Source: Flavivirga abyssicola
GTDB lineage: Bacteria; Bacteroidota; Bacteroidia; Flavobacteriales; Flavobacteriaceae
Direction of reading: 5' to 3'
NCBI RefSeq assembly: GCF_030540775.2
Contig: NZ_CP141266.1
Coordinates: 3,149,001 to 3,213,000 of the forward strand
DNA length: 64,000 nt
Shown: piece by piece, positions 1-9,540 of the stretch
How positions within the stretch are numbered: position 1 is the stretch's first letter
Layout of the letters: every line of letters starts with the position of its first letter
Position numbers and translations under genes: made by a program
Notes under the pieces: generated by a model
What the model was told of the DNA's origin: nothing
The model's database searches: none
Seen by the model: only the letters and a program-made list of their open reading frames with translations

Positions 1-280
1 GTAATCGTTTGGCATTTTTATTAATAAATGTAATGGATTCGTTTGTAGCAATTCGGTATAACCATGAAAATAATTTACTATTCCCTTTAAAATTATGAAT
101 GTTTTTATAAACTTTAATAAAAGTGTTTTGTAACACGTCATCGGTGTCGTCATGCGACTTTACTATATTTCGAATATGCCAATATAAGCGTTCTTTATAT
201 AACGTTATAAGTGTCCTAAAAGCTTTCTCTTTAAGGTTTTCTGACTTTAATTGTTCTAATAGTTGTGTTTCGTTGGTCAC
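1..280 (-). CDS. RNA polymerase ECF sigma factor, N-terminal part (runs off the left edge)
   Basis: The first 93 codons are in the window, read leftwards from a GTG at 280. The segment DDTDDVLQNTFIKVYKNI is the region 2.2 core of sigma-70 family (ECF) factors, and FSWLYRIATNESI is the region 2.3/2.4 helix that melts and recognises the -10 element. Region 4 lies outside the window. An in-frame stop (TAA at about 270-272 upstream on the coding strand, just before the GTG) leaves no room for a much longer start. The target genes cannot be told from here. The family call is secure; the exact start is less so. Confidence 0.85.
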   Translation of the reverse strand, partial: MTNETQLLEQLKSENLKEKAFRTLITLYKERLYWHIRNIVKSHDDTDDVLQNTFIKVYKNIHNFKGNSKLFSWLYRIATNESITFINKNAKRL

Positions 281-514
281 AAAAATTGTTTAGTCTTTAG
301 ACTAATAAATATACGGAAAGTTTAAATTTTATTTTTGATTTTATTTAATTTTCACAACATATTGATTAGTAGTATTTTACGTGTAATTTAATCGATTAAG
401 TGTATTAAAATAACGATTAAATGCGTTTTTTTTTGGTTGCAACCGTTTTTTGTTTTATGTTTGTATCAGAAACCTACTTATTGTTGATAGTCGTCCCCAA
501 GTCTACCAATGAAC
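281..514. other. intergenic region, no gene seen
   Basis: This AT-rich stretch lies between the start of the sigma-factor gene and the terminator of the ABC exporter gene. I see no convincing open frame. The only structure noticed is a 12-bp perfect palindrome, TTAATCGATTAA, at 388-399, with a further CGATTAA at 414-420. This could be an operator for the sigma-factor gene, but nothing else supports that. Confidence 0.4.
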
Positions 515-553
515 AAAAAAAAGGATAGAAACCCAAATCTCTATCCTTTTTTT
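515..553. terminator. bidirectional Rho-independent terminator
   Basis: AAGGATAG at 521-528 pairs with CTATCCTT at 541-548. The stem is flanked by an A-run on the left and a T-run on the right, so it would work on both strands. On the minus strand it lies just after the stop of the ABC exporter gene, which it probably terminates. Confidence 0.8.
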
Positions 554-572
554 ATTTTAAGTCAATAAAAGA

Positions 573-2396
573 CTATCCGAAACTTTGCATTTCTACTAGT
601 TTATAGTAAACTCCTTTTTTATCGATGAGGTCTTTGTGTTTGCCTTGTTCTACAATTTCTCCTTTATTAAGAACGATGATTTCATCTGCATTTTGTATGG
701 TAGATAATCTATGAGCTATAACAATGGATGTTCTATTTTTCATCATATTCTCAAGGGCAACTTGAACTAAACGTTCACTTTCAGTGTCTAAAGCAGAAGT
801 AGCCTCATCTAGAATCATGATAGGAGGGTTCTTTAAAACAGCTCTTGCTATACTGAGCCGTTGTTGTTGACCTCCAGAAACTTTGTCTCCCGAATCGCCT
901 ATATTTGTATTTATACCTTTGGGTAAAACTTTAACAAATTCCCAAGCATTAGCTATTTTTAATGCCTCAATAATCTCTTCATCAGTAGCATTTTCTTTGC
1001 CAATGAGTAAATTGTTCTTTATAGTGTCATTAAACAAAATAGATTTTTGAGTCACTAAGCCAATTAAATTTCTTAAAGAATGTTTAGTTAAGTCTCTAAT
1101 ATCTTCACCGTCTATAGTTATGTTTCCATTAGTTATATCGTAAAAACGAGTAACAAGATTGGCTATAGTACTTTTGCCACTTCCTGATTGACCAACTAAA
1201 GCGACACTCTTTCCTTTTGGTACTTCTATAGTGAACTCTTTTAAGACTAAGTCGTCTTCGTATTTAAAAGATACCTTATTGAGTTTAATAGCTTTAGAAA
1301 AACCTGTTTTAGTTTTTGCATTGGGTTTATCTGCTATAGGAGAAGATGTATTTAGAATTTCTAAAACACGTTCAGCAGCAGCATTTCCTTTTTTTACACT
1401 ATAACTGGCTTTGCTAATGGCTTTAGCTGGAGTTAAAATATTATAAGCAAGTCCCATATATACAATAAATAAACCAGCTTCAAGGCTTTTTTCATTTAAA
1501 ACCATTTGTCCTCCATACCATAATAAGATAGCTATAACAAGTATACCTAAAAACTCACTAGTTGGTGAGGCTAGATTTTGACGGTTTAGTAGTCTATTGG
1601 AAAATTTATTGAATCTAAGAGTTGAATCTTTGAACTTTTGTCCAAAAATATCTTCGGCATTGAATCCTTTAATTACTTTAAGCCCTCCTAAAGTTTCTTC
1701 TATTATTGATAAAAAGTGTCCTTGTTCGGTTTGTACTTTATCTGAGTGTTTTTTTAAACTTTTACCTATTCTAGATATAATAAACCCAGAAACAGGTATA
1801 AAAATGAAAACAAATAAAGTAAGTTGTGAACTTATGAGAAACATGGTAATGATAGTAAAAAGTATCATTAAGGGTTCTTTAACAATAAGTTCTAGAATAG
1901 ATAGAAAAGACCCTTGAATTTCTTGTACATCTGTGGTTATTCTAGCTATAGTATCGCCTTTACGTTTATCTGAAAAAAAAGACAAAGGTAAATGAGTGAT
2001 TTTTTTAAATAGCTCATTTCGTATATCTTTAAGAACGCCGTTACGCAAAAAAGTTATAAAATACATGGCAAGATAACCGAAGAAGTTTTTCAATAAAAAC
2101 ATGCATATTACCAAAACCACCATAAAAATAAGAACATCGTCATGCCCATCATTGGATTTTTGGGTTACAAAATAATTAAGATAACTCTCTAAATAATCTT
2201 TTGCATTTGAAATGCCAGTCCATACAGGTTTGATATTTAGTTGTTTAGTTTTATCGAATAAAACATTAAGCATAGGAAATAGAGAAACCATTGCCAACGT
2301 ACCAAATAATGCATAAAAAATATTACTGATAATATTTAAAACGGCATAATTTTTATAGGGTTTTGCAAAACGAAGTATTTGCTTGAAGTAATTCAT
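573..2396 (-). CDS. MsbA-like ABC exporter (fused permease and ATPase)
   Basis: This 607-residue half-transporter has an N-terminal membrane domain (about residues 15-330, six predicted helices) followed by an ATPase domain. Walker A is GQSGSGKST (402-410), the Q-loop is Q450, the signature is SGGQQ (507-511), Walker B is MILDE (527-531) and the switch histidine is H562. All catalytic positions are intact. It should act as a homodimer in the inner membrane. By similarity to MsbA it may flip lipid A or another lipid, but the family also exports drugs and peptides, so the substrate is open. Its start overlaps the stop of the upstream mutase gene by one base (TAATG), which suggests translational coupling. 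Confidence 0.93.
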   Translation of the reverse strand: MNYFKQILRFAKPYKNYAVLNIISNIFYALFGTLAMVSLFPMLNVLFDKTKQLNIKPVWTGISNAKDYLESYLNYFVTQKSNDGHDDVLIFMVVLVICMFLLKNFFGYLAMYFITFLRNGVLKDIRNELFKKITHLPLSFFSDKRKGDTIARITTDVQEIQGSFLSILELIVKEPLMILFTIITMFLISSQLTLFVFIFIPVSGFIISRIGKSLKKHSDKVQTEQGHFLSIIEETLGGLKVIKGFNAEDIFGQKFKDSTLRFNKFSNRLLNRQNLASPTSEFLGILVIAILLWYGGQMVLNEKSLEAGLFIVYMGLAYNILTPAKAISKASYSVKKGNAAAERVLEILNTSSPIADKPNAKTKTGFSKAIKLNKVSFKYEDDLVLKEFTIEVPKGKSVALVGQSGSGKSTIANLVTRFYDITNGNITIDGEDIRDLTKHSLRNLIGLVTQKSILFNDTIKNNLLIGKENATDEEIIEALKIANAWEFVKVLPKGINTNIGDSGDKVSGGQQQRLSIARAVLKNPPIMILDEATSALDTESERLVQVALENMMKNRTSIVIAHRLSTIQNADEIIVLNKGEIVEQGKHKDLIDKKGVYYKLVEMQSFG

Positions 2397-4126
2397 TAAT
2401 TAAGTTTCATGTCTTTTAAAATAGCATCTATTTTAGATTCTAATTTCGCTTCAGTATCATTAAAAGCATCAACAGATTCTAAATTGGCGTTAACACTAAT
2501 ATAGAATTTTATTTTGGGCTCTGTTCCACTAGGCCTAAGTGCAATTTGACTTCCGTCTTCTGTATAATAAATCAATACATTGGATTTTGGAATATCAATG
2601 GTGCTTTCTTCACCAGAAACCATATTTTTAGTAATCGATAATTGGTAGTCTTCAACTTTTACTACTTTAGATCCGTTAACTATGGTTAGAGGGTTTTCGC
2701 GAGCATCAATCATCATTTGCTTAATTTCTTCTGCGCCTTCAATACCTTTTTTAGTTAGAGAAACTAGACGTTCTTTATAAAGCCCATGTTCTACATATAG
2801 TTTGATAAGTTCACTATAAAAAGAACTTCCAATTGCTTTGGATAGCGCAGCTATTTCACAAGCTAAAAGTGTTGAGGTAACCGCATCTTTATCTCTTACA
2901 AAATCACCGACCATAAAACCAAAGCTCTCTTCACCACCACCAATAAAATCGAGTTCAGGAAAATCTTTTATTAATTTAGCAATCCATTTAAAACCTGTTA
3001 ATACAATTTTGCTATCTACTTTATAAGCTTCAGCAAGTTTGTTTAACATGGGGGTAGATACGATGGTTGATGCTATAAATTCTTTGCCTTTAATTTTTCC
3101 TTCGGCTTTCCATTGCTTTAATAAGAAATCTGTCATCATCAACATGGTTTGATTTCCGTTAAGTAACTGTAATTTGTTTTCAGAATTGCGAACAGCCACA
3201 CCTAATCTATCACAATCTGGGTCTGTTCCTATAACAATATCGGCATTTACCTTGTCGGCTAATTCTAATGCCATTTTTAGTGCTGCTGGTTCTTCTGGGT
3301 TTGGAGATGCTACTGTAGGGAAATCACCATTTGGCACCTCTTGTTCTTTTACAATATGAACATTTTTGTATCCAGCACGTTTTAAAGTTTCTGGAACTGC
3401 CGTAATAGAAGTACCATGAAGTGATGTAAAAACAATATTTAAATTGTCTTTTGCCTCTTGTGAAGCACCACAGCTACCATTTTCTACTGAAGCATTAATA
3501 AATACATCATCTACATCTTTTCCTATATAATGAATAAGACTGTTATTCGCTTCAAATTTTATATCAGCATAATCAAGATTATTTATAACCTGTATTAAAG
3601 CATCATCATGTGGGGGTACTAATTGTCCTCCATCTTGCCAATATACCTTATACCCGTTGTATTCTGGTGGATTATGTGAAGCAGTTAAAACAATACCGCA
3701 ATGGCAGTTTAAATGTTTAACGGCAAAAGATAATTCTGGTGTTGCACGTAAATCTTCAAATAAATAAACTTCAATACCATTGGCCGAAAACACATCAGCA
3801 ACAACTTTTGCAAGGGTTTTACTATTGTGTCTACAATCGTAAGCAATGACCGCTTTTGGGTTTTCATTTGGAAAAGATTTACGTAAATAATCACTCAATC
3901 CCTGAGTGCTTTTTCCAAGTGTATATTTATTTATGCGATTGGTTCCAACTCCCATAACACCACGCATACCACCGGTTCCAAACTCTAAGTCTTTGTAGAA
4001 ACTTTCTTGGATATCTTTCGGGTTATTTGCAATGCTATCCTTAATGAAGGTTTGTGTATCTGCATCAAAAGTTGGTGTTAACCATGCATTTATTCTATCT
4101 AAAATCTTTGGTTCTATATAAATCAT
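2396..4126 (-). CDS. phosphoglucomutase/phosphomannomutase family enzyme
   Basis: This 576-residue alpha-D-phosphohexomutase interconverts hexose 1- and 6-phosphates in the cytoplasm, feeding nucleotide-sugar synthesis. The phosphoserine loop is [11 protein letters not shown] with S150. The metal loop is DPDCDR (302-307), the sugar-specificity loop is GGEESFGF (about 397-404), and the C-terminal phosphate-binding loop is RPSGTEPK. The length fits the PgcA/PGM2-like subgroup. Glucose versus mannose preference cannot be decided from motifs. It is the first gene of a two-gene unit with the ABC exporter downstream, overlapping it by one base. Confidence 0.93.
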   Translation of the reverse strand: MIYIEPKILDRINAWLTPTFDADTQTFIKDSIANNPKDIQESFYKDLEFGTGGMRGVMGVGTNRINKYTLGKSTQGLSDYLRKSFPNENPKAVIAYDCRHNSKTLAKVVADVFSANGIEVYLFEDLRATPELSFAVKHLNCHCGIVLTASHNPPEYNGYKVYWQDGGQLVPPHDDALIQVINNLDYADIKFEANNSLIHYIGKDVDDVFINASVENGSCGASQEAKDNLNIVFTSLHGTSITAVPETLKRAGYKNVHIVKEQEVPNGDFPTVASPNPEEPAALKMALELADKVNADIVIGTDPDCDRLGVAVRNSENKLQLLNGNQTMLMMTDFLLKQWKAEGKIKGKEFIASTIVSTPMLNKLAEAYKVDSKIVLTGFKWIAKLIKDFPELDFIGGGEESFGFMVGDFVRDKDAVTSTLLACEIAALSKAIGSSFYSELIKLYVEHGLYKERLVSLTKKGIEGAEEIKQMMIDARENPLTIVNGSKVVKVEDYQLSITKNMVSGEESTIDIPKSNVLIYYTEDGSQIALRPSGTEPKIKFYISVNANLESVDAFNDTEAKLESKIDAILKDMKLN

Positions 4127-4144
4127 ATCTCAATTAAATAAGTG

Positions 4145-4152
4145 CAAAAATA
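4145..4152 (-). promoter_or_regulatory. possible -7 element upstream of the phosphohexomutase gene
   Basis: On the minus strand this reads TATTTTTG, matching the Bacteroidota -7 consensus TAnnTTTG, about 20 bases before the start codon. I see no good TTTG -33 box at the usual distance, so this is tentative. Confidence 0.35.
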
Positions 4153-4261
4153 ATCAATTAGTCAGATAATATCTTTGTTTTTTATATCGAACTAACATTT
4201 AATAACTCAAACGTTTTAGTATTTCTATAGGGGCATAGTTAGTTTTAAAACAAGTATAATT

Positions 4262-5212
4262 CTAATCAAAGTTTAGCTCATTTTTAATAGAATAGCGCTT
4301 TTTCCCTTGCTTAGTTCGCAAAACAATTTCACCTAAAAAACCAGCAACAAAAAATTGTGTACCAATGATCATGGTTGAAAGTGCAATGTAGAATTGAGGT
4401 CGTTGCGTAATAAGTCTGCCTGTTGGATTTAAAAATAATTTATCTATACCTAAGTAAAACGAAAATCCAAAACCGATTGTAAACATAATAAATCCTAAGG
4501 CTCCAAATAAATGCATAGGACGTTTGCCAAAACTAGAGAGGAACCAAATGGTAATTAGATCTAAAAATCCATGGACAAAACGATTCATTCCAAATTTAGT
4601 TTCGCCATATTTTCTGGCTTGGTGCTGTACTACTTTTTCACCAATTTTTGTAAATCCAGCATTTTTAGATAATACGGGGATGTAGCGATGCATTTCACCA
4701 TTTACATCAATATTCTTAACGACGTTTAAGCGATATGCTTTAAGCCCACAGTTAAAATCATTTAGTTTTACACCGGAAGTTTTTCTGGCTGCCCAATTAA
4801 ATAGTTTTGAAGGTAAATTTTTGGCAATAACAGAATCGTAACGCTTCTTTTTCCATCCGGAAACTAGATCGTAACCATCCTCTGTAATCATATTATATAG
4901 TTCTGGGATCTCATCAGGATTGTCTTGCAAATCGGCATCCATAGTAATCACCACATCTCCTTTTGCCTTTTCAAAGCCAGCATGAAGTGCTTGAGATTTA
5001 CCAAAGTTTTTAAAAAAACGAATGCCTTTTACAGGCTTGTTTTGTGATGCTAATTGCGAAATAATTTGCCAGGAATTATCTGTGCTGCCATCATCAATAA
5101 AAATAATTTCATATGAAAAATGATTGGATTGCATAACTTTAGCAATCCAATCATGTAATTCAGTTAATGAGTCTTGTTCGTTTAGTAGTGGTATAACTAC
5201 AGATATATTCAT
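4262..5212 (-). CDS. family 2 glycosyltransferase, polyprenyl-phosphate sugar type
   Basis: This 316-residue protein has a GT-A domain followed by two C-terminal membrane helices (about 230-252 and 268-290). That is the layout of DPM1/GtrB/ArnC-like enzymes, which move a sugar from a nucleotide donor to undecaprenyl phosphate on the inner face of the membrane. FIDDGSTDNSW and DADLQDNPDE carry the nucleotide- and metal-binding aspartates. The gene is monocistronic or loosely linked to its neighbours on the same strand. The sugar is unknown. Confidence 0.9.
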   Translation of the reverse strand: MNISVVIPLLNEQDSLTELHDWIAKVMQSNHFSYEIIFIDDGSTDNSWQIISQLASQNKPVKGIRFFKNFGKSQALHAGFEKAKGDVVITMDADLQDNPDEIPELYNMITEDGYDLVSGWKKKRYDSVIAKNLPSKLFNWAARKTSGVKLNDFNCGLKAYRLNVVKNIDVNGEMHRYIPVLSKNAGFTKIGEKVVQHQARKYGETKFGMNRFVHGFLDLITIWFLSSFGKRPMHLFGALGFIMFTIGFGFSFYLGIDKLFLNPTGRLITQRPQFYIALSTMIIGTQFFVAGFLGEIVLRTKQGKKRYSIKNELNFD

Positions 5213-5251
5213 TTAAATATTTTCTAAATTCAATATTCAAAAATAGCGAAT

Positions 5252-5782
5252 TTATTCTGTGTCTGGATTACTTTTTTTCATTGCAGCAGCAACAATTAAT
5301 CCGATGATACTAAAAAGCACTAAGTACCCTGCTAATCCTTTAGCAATGTTTCCCAACGAATATTGATTTTGAGATTCAATTTGTTCAACAGATTTAGCAA
5401 TAGCATCACTAGGTGTATTGAAGCTCTCAAGCATTTGTACTGTTTTTTCAATAGTTTTTTCTTTCAATACTTCTGCAGCATCCGTATCGATAAAATTAAA
5501 TAGTATATAAGAAATAAAAGTGCTTATTACTAAACCGATTAAAACAGTAAGGAAATAAGATGTGAAAGCTTCTTTAAATGAAGCATACCCATTTTGCAGT
5601 TGTTTCGTTTTTGCAACTGACATAATTCCTAAGACTATTATAGTTATTAAAATAAAAATGCCATACCACATATTGGTCAGTAAACCTAGGTTCACTGCGT
5701 ATGCGATAACAGTTAAAAGAGCGAGTATTGCTCCTAAATATAACCCATAATTTGAAGCTATAGATTTCAATGATTTTTCCAT
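5252..5782 (-). CDS. DUF4199-type integral membrane protein
   Basis: This 176-residue protein has predicted helices at about 12-32, 37-55, 72-97 and 147-168. The sequence between helices three and four (about 98-145) is polar and helical. The pattern matches the DUF4199 family, which is common in Bacteroidota and often sits just upstream of a DPM1-like glycosyltransferase gene, as here (40-bp gap). No biochemical role is established for the family. A link to the glycosyltransferase is inferred from position only. Confidence 0.75.
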   Translation of the reverse strand: MEKSLKSIASNYGLYLGAILALLTVIAYAVNLGLLTNMWYGIFILITIIVLGIMSVAKTKQLQNGYASFKEAFTSYFLTVLIGLVISTFISYILFNFIDTDAAEVLKEKTIEKTVQMLESFNTPSDAIAKSVEQIESQNQYSLGNIAKGLAGYLVLFSIIGLIVAAAMKKSNPDTE

Positions 5783-5873
5783 AATATTTTGTTTAAAACG
5801 TTAGTTGATTTGTTAGTATTCAAAAATAACAAAACGTTACATCAAAAAGTTAAAATAAAAAATAATAAAAAGT

Positions 5874-5904
5874 ATTGTGCGTTTATAAAAAATGCTTAAA
5901 TTTG
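5874..5904 (+). promoter_or_regulatory. promoter of rpmE2
   Basis: ATTG at 5874-5877 and TAAATTTG at 5897-5904 are separated by 19 bases, the usual spacing for Bacteroidota housekeeping promoters. The start codon of the L31 gene is 38 bases downstream of the -7 box. Confidence 0.75.
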
Positions 5905-5942
5905 CAGCTCCAAAATTGTAAAGAATAATAAAGCATTTAGCG

Positions 5943-6194
5943 ATGAGAAAAGGTATACATCCAGAAAATTATAGATTAGTAGCATTTAAAGATATGTCTA
6001 ACGACGATGTGTTTTTAACAAAGTCTACTGCAGATACTAATGAGACTATAGAAGTTGATGGTGTTGAGTATCCACTTGTTAAAATGGAGATATCGAGAAC
6101 ATCACACCCTTATTACACTGGTAAATCTAAATTAGTAGATACTGCTGGTCGTATTGATAAGTTCAAAACTAAATACGCTAAATTTAAAAAATAA
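5943..6194 (+). CDS. rpmE2: 50S ribosomal protein L31 type B
   Basis: The protein has 83 residues and opens with MRKGIHPENYR, with SHPYYTGKSKLVDTAGR near the end, both hallmarks of L31. It contains no CxxC pairs, so it is the zinc-independent type B form that replaces zinc-binding L31 in many bacteria. It has its own promoter and terminator and is probably expressed alone and strongly. Confidence 0.97.
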   Translation: MRKGIHPENYRLVAFKDMSNDDVFLTKSTADTNETIEVDGVEYPLVKMEISRTSHPYYTGKSKLVDTAGRIDKFKTKYAKFKK

Positions 6195-6226
6195 ATTAAG
6201 CGTATATCATAATATAATATTTATTA

Positions 6227-6253
6227 GCCTTTCATTTTTGAAAGGCTTTTTTA
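6227..6253 (+). terminator. Rho-independent terminator after rpmE2
   Basis: AGCCTTTC (6227-6234) pairs with GAAAGGCT (6241-6248) around a short T-rich loop and runs into a T-tract. It lies 33 bases after the rpmE2 stop. Confidence 0.88.
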
Positions 6254-6352
6254 TTTTATTTAATTGAACTATTTTTGAATACGTAAATAATTACTTAATG
6301 TTAAAGTGTAAAAACTTGTAACTCCTAACATAACTCACAATTTTCACCTTTT

Positions 6353-7528
6353 ATGAATTACATTCTTTTTGATGGGGCTTCTCGGAATAATTTATTACCA
6401 TTTACATTTACTAGGCCAGTAGCAGATATTAGAACTGGAATTTTAACCATTCGTGAAAAATGGGAAACGTTTTTAAAAACGACCACCACCACGGTTACTG
6501 AAGATTATTTATCTGATAAATATCCTATGGTAGAACTGGAAGACAATGTGATGATTAATGCATCGTATCTTCCAAATGTAGAATTGGTTGAAAAAATAAA
6601 AGGTTTAAAAGAAAACCAGGCAATTTTTAAAGGTGAAGATGTTATTGCATTTTTTGCTAAAGAAGGGCAAGATGACATTGATTTTGACAGTTTTGAAGTA
6701 TTTGAGTTTAGCGGTAACATTATAAAGATCGAAAATACTTGGGATATTTTTTCTAAAAACGGAGACACTATTCAAGAAGATTTTAACCTAATCACAAAGG
6801 GAAGAACATCACAATCTATTCCGTCTAGTAATAATATTATAGCACCAGAAAATATTTTTATAGAAGCAGGAGCGACATTAGAATTTGCAACGCTTAACGC
6901 TAGTAATGGACCCATTTATATTGGTAAAAACGCAGAAATAATGGAAGGGAGTATTATAAGAGGACCTTTTGCTTTATGTGAAAATGCGACAGTAAAAATG
7001 GCAGCAAAAATTTATGGGCCAACAACAATAGGGCCTAATAGTAAGGTTGGAGGAGAGGTTAACAACTCTGTGATATTTGCCAATTCCAATAAGGGTCATG
7101 ACGGTTTTTTGGGGAATTCCGTTTTAGGAGAGTGGTGCAACATGGGAGCAGATACTAATACTTCTAATTTAAAAAATAACTATGCAGAAGTGCGTTTATG
7201 GGATTATGAAACCGAAGGTTTTGCAAAAACGAGATTGCAATTTTGTGGTTTAATGATGGGGGATCACAGCAAATGCGGTATCAATACCATGTTTAATACA
7301 GGAACAGTTGTAGGGGTAAGTGCCAATATTTTTGGTAGTGGTTTTCCCAGAAATTTTGTACCGAGTTTTAGTTGGGGCGGTAATGGTGGTTTTACTACTT
7401 ATTTAACTAAGAAAGTATTTGAAGTTGCAAGTATTGTGATGGCAAGGCGTAATAAGGAATTCACAGAACAAGATCGAGTTATTTTAGAGCATGTTTTTGA
7501 AGACACTAAAAAGTACAGAAGGGAATAA
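6353..7528 (+). CDS. alternative GlmU-like sugar nucleotidyltransferase/acetyltransferase
   Basis: This 391-residue protein begins MNYILFDGASRNNLLPFTFT, followed by TRPVADIRTGILTIREKWE. This is the N-terminal signature of the Bacteroidota-specific GlmU-like family (TIGR03991), thought to make UDP-GlcNAc from glucosamine 1-phosphate. The second half (about 175-340) is a hexapeptide-repeat left-handed beta-helix (IYIGKNAEIMEGSIIRGPF and similar), as in acyltransferases. The classical GxGxGTRM pyrophosphorylase loop is not evident. Function is inferred from family. Whether a normal GlmU is also present cannot be judged from this window. Confidence 0.85.
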   Translation: MNYILFDGASRNNLLPFTFTRPVADIRTGILTIREKWETFLKTTTTTVTEDYLSDKYPMVELEDNVMINASYLPNVELVEKIKGLKENQAIFKGEDVIAFFAKEGQDDIDFDSFEVFEFSGNIIKIENTWDIFSKNGDTIQEDFNLITKGRTSQSIPSSNNIIAPENIFIEAGATLEFATLNASNGPIYIGKNAEIMEGSIIRGPFALCENATVKMAAKIYGPTTIGPNSKVGGEVNNSVIFANSNKGHDGFLGNSVLGEWCNMGADTNTSNLKNNYAEVRLWDYETEGFAKTRLQFCGLMMGDHSKCGINTMFNTGTVVGVSANIFGSGFPRNFVPSFSWGGNGGFTTYLTKKVFEVASIVMARRNKEFTEQDRVILEHVFEDTKKYRRE

Positions 7529-7576
7529 TTAGGAGATACCCATAGTAAACTTCTAACAGGTTTAACTTCAAATGGT

Positions 7577-7584
7577 TATATTTG
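7577..7584 (+). promoter_or_regulatory. possible -7 element for the PD40 protein gene
   Basis: TATATTTG is a perfect match to the Bacteroidota -7 consensus, 19 bases before the ATG at 7604. No clear -33 box is present at the right distance. Confidence 0.45.
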
Positions 7585-7603
7585 CTTATAGCACATCGTT
7601 TTT

Positions 7604-8521
7604 ATGCTAAAGCTTCTTTATTACATAATCTTTTTTATTGGACTAATAAGTTTTTCTCAAGCTAAAGATTTTAGTGTTAAAAATTTAGAAATTAACACTA
7701 AATATCCACATTTTGGTTTGATGCAAATTAACAGTTCAAGAATTGTTTTTACATCGTACTTATTAGATAAAAAAGGAAGGGTGAAGCGGTTTGAAGGCAA
7801 TCCTATCTTAACAGTTTTTGAGGGTGATTTATCTGAAGATGTTGACATCATTAACGTTACTCCTATACAAATAGACCCAAAGCAAAATATATCTCACATT
7901 ACTAGTGCTACGATATCTCCAGACGGGAAGCACATTTATTTAACGACAAACTATACTAGAAAGAATATGCCAAAAGGCAATTTTAATGAAGCTAATTTTC
8001 ATATTACAGTAGGTGAGTTTAAAACAGGAATAGGATGGACTAATTTTAAAGTATTGCCTTTCTGCAAACTTAAATATTCTTATGCACATCCAGCTTTAGA
8101 TAATGATGGGAAAACATTATATTTTACAGCTAATATTAGAGGTGGAAAAAATACTACTAGAGGAGGTTCTGATATTTTTAAGGTAGATCTCTTAGCAGAT
8201 GGGACTTATAGTGACCCTAAAAATTTAAGCAGTAAAGTTAATTCTTATGGTCGGGAGATGTTTCCTTTTATGAGTGCTGATAATACCTTATATTTCTCTT
8301 CAAATAGACCTAATGGATTTGGTGGGTTCGATATTTATAAAAGTATTATGAATAGAGATGGTACTTTTGAAAAAGCTGAGAAATTACCGCCACCAATTAA
8401 TAGTAAGCAAGATGACTTTTGTTTCATCATAGATTCTGAAAGCAAAACTGGTTATTTTTCATCAAAACGCCCAGAAGGTAAGGGAGATGACGACATTTAT
8501 TATTTTAAACATATCGATTGA
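7604..8521 (+). CDS. secreted PD40 (TolB-like) beta-propeller protein
   Basis: This 305-residue protein starts with a hydrophobic signal peptide (cleavage probably after SFSQA, near residue 20). It then has repeated PD40 motifs such as SPDGKHIYLTTN, DNDGKTLYFTAN, SADNTLYFSSNRPNGFGG and SESKTGYFSSKRPEGKGDDD. These resemble the propeller part of flavobacterial OmpA/PD40 proteins, but there is no OmpA domain, so it is a shorter stand-alone form. It is likely periplasmic or cell-surface, with binding or scaffolding role unknown. Confidence 0.82.
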   Translation: MLKLLYYIIFFIGLISFSQAKDFSVKNLEINTKYPHFGLMQINSSRIVFTSYLLDKKGRVKRFEGNPILTVFEGDLSEDVDIINVTPIQIDPKQNISHITSATISPDGKHIYLTTNYTRKNMPKGNFNEANFHITVGEFKTGIGWTNFKVLPFCKLKYSYAHPALDNDGKTLYFTANIRGGKNTTRGGSDIFKVDLLADGTYSDPKNLSSKVNSYGREMFPFMSADNTLYFSSNRPNGFGGFDIYKSIMNRDGTFEKAEKLPPPINSKQDDFCFIIDSESKTGYFSSKRPEGKGDDDIYYFKHID

Positions 8522-8530
8522 ATTTTTTTA

Positions 8531-8716
8531 ATGATCGGATTAATATGTGCTTTTTTTGTCGGAAAGTATTTTTACAAACTAACTAAAGATTATTATTTTA
8601 CAGGGCTTAGTAATTATAATTTTTTGATTCACTATCTATTAGAGAAAAAATAGAAAAAAGAAGTTGTTGTAAAAGATGAAATCAATGATATTGGTAGAGA
8701 TTTGAAGCGTGATTAA
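8531..8716 (+). pseudogene. probable remnant of a small membrane-protein gene with an in-frame TAG
   Basis: An ATG at 8531, nine bases after the PD40 stop, opens a 40-residue frame beginning MIGLICAFFVGKYFYKL. It is closed by TAG at 8651-8653. The same frame then continues for 20 more codons (KKEVVVKDEINDIGRDLKRD) to TAA at 8714-8716. A hydrophobic start with a charged tail resembles small flavobacterial membrane proteins of the form VGKFFYKLAE, but the middle looks lost. It could instead be a real 40-residue protein. The rest of the gap to 8852 is AT-rich with no gene seen. Confidence 0.4.
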
Positions 8717-8852
8717 TTGTCTTTAAAGTAAACAAGAAAGAAAAATTAATTTGGCTTATTTTATGAAAATGTAATTTTTTTCTTATTTTGTCAGAGATTT
8801 ACAACTTTAAAAGTATGTAGATTTTTTTATCATAGCCCTAAAAAGATAAACT

Positions 8853-9533
8853 GTGTTACATATTTTTAAAAATGAAAGAAAGATCACTATTCTTTTTTTC
8901 ATCATTTTAACTATAGATATTTTAGTTAAACTAAATCTCGATCCCTTTCCGTATAGATATATTTCTAAACCGCCTTTAGTGCTCCTTTTATTTTTGTATT
9001 ACTATTATAATAATAATGAACAACGAAAGATAAAAAAACTGTGGGTAATCTTAGCATTATGCAGTTTTTTATTAGGAGATATATTTGTTATAAACCATAC
9101 TAATATCATTTTTTTAAGTGTCAGCCTACTCCTTTTCGCTTTAGCAAAAGTCTTTTTAAGTTTACGACTTTCTCATGTATCGGATTTTAATGTTATCAAA
9201 CTAATCCCTTTCTCTATAATACTATTTTTCTATACGGTTTTTATAGTGAGCTTTCTTTTTAATAGCCTAGGAGATTTTTTTGCTCCAGCACTGATTAGTT
9301 TTTTTATATCACTATTACTGATTCAATTTGCCTTTTTAAGGAGAGGAGTTGTTAATAATGTTAGTTATTCGTATGTTTTTACAGGTATTATTTTCTATAA
9401 GTTTTCTGAAGCCATGATGGCAATAAAAACATTTAAAATGGACTTACCCATGCAAGATATTTTAATTATGTTATTTTATGGCATAGCTATATATCTCATT
9501 TTTTTTGGAATTGTAAAAGAGCATAAAAATTAA
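8853..9533 (+). CDS. YhhN-like integral membrane protein (putative lysoplasmalogenase)
   Basis: This 226-residue protein consists almost wholly of hydrophobic segments (about seven or eight helices). It has the layout of the YhhN/TMEM86 family, including LLGDIFVI near residue 75 and the C-terminal FYGIAIYLIFFGIVKE. Characterised members hydrolyse the vinyl-ether bond of lysoplasmalogens. In bacteria the physiological substrate is uncertain. The start codon is GTG at 8853; an in-frame ATG further down would cut into the first helix. It converges on the peptide-binding lipoprotein gene with only seven bases between stops. Confidence 0.75.
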   Translation: MLHIFKNERKITILFFIILTIDILVKLNLDPFPYRYISKPPLVLLLFLYYYYNNNEQRKIKKLWVILALCSFLLGDIFVINHTNIIFLSVSLLLFALAKVFLSLRLSHVSDFNVIKLIPFSIILFFYTVFIVSFLFNSLGDFFAPALISFFISLLLIQFAFLRRGVVNNVSYSYVFTGIIFYKFSEAMMAIKTFKMDLPMQDILIMLFYGIAIYLIFFGIVKEHKN

Positions 9534-9540
9534 AATGATA

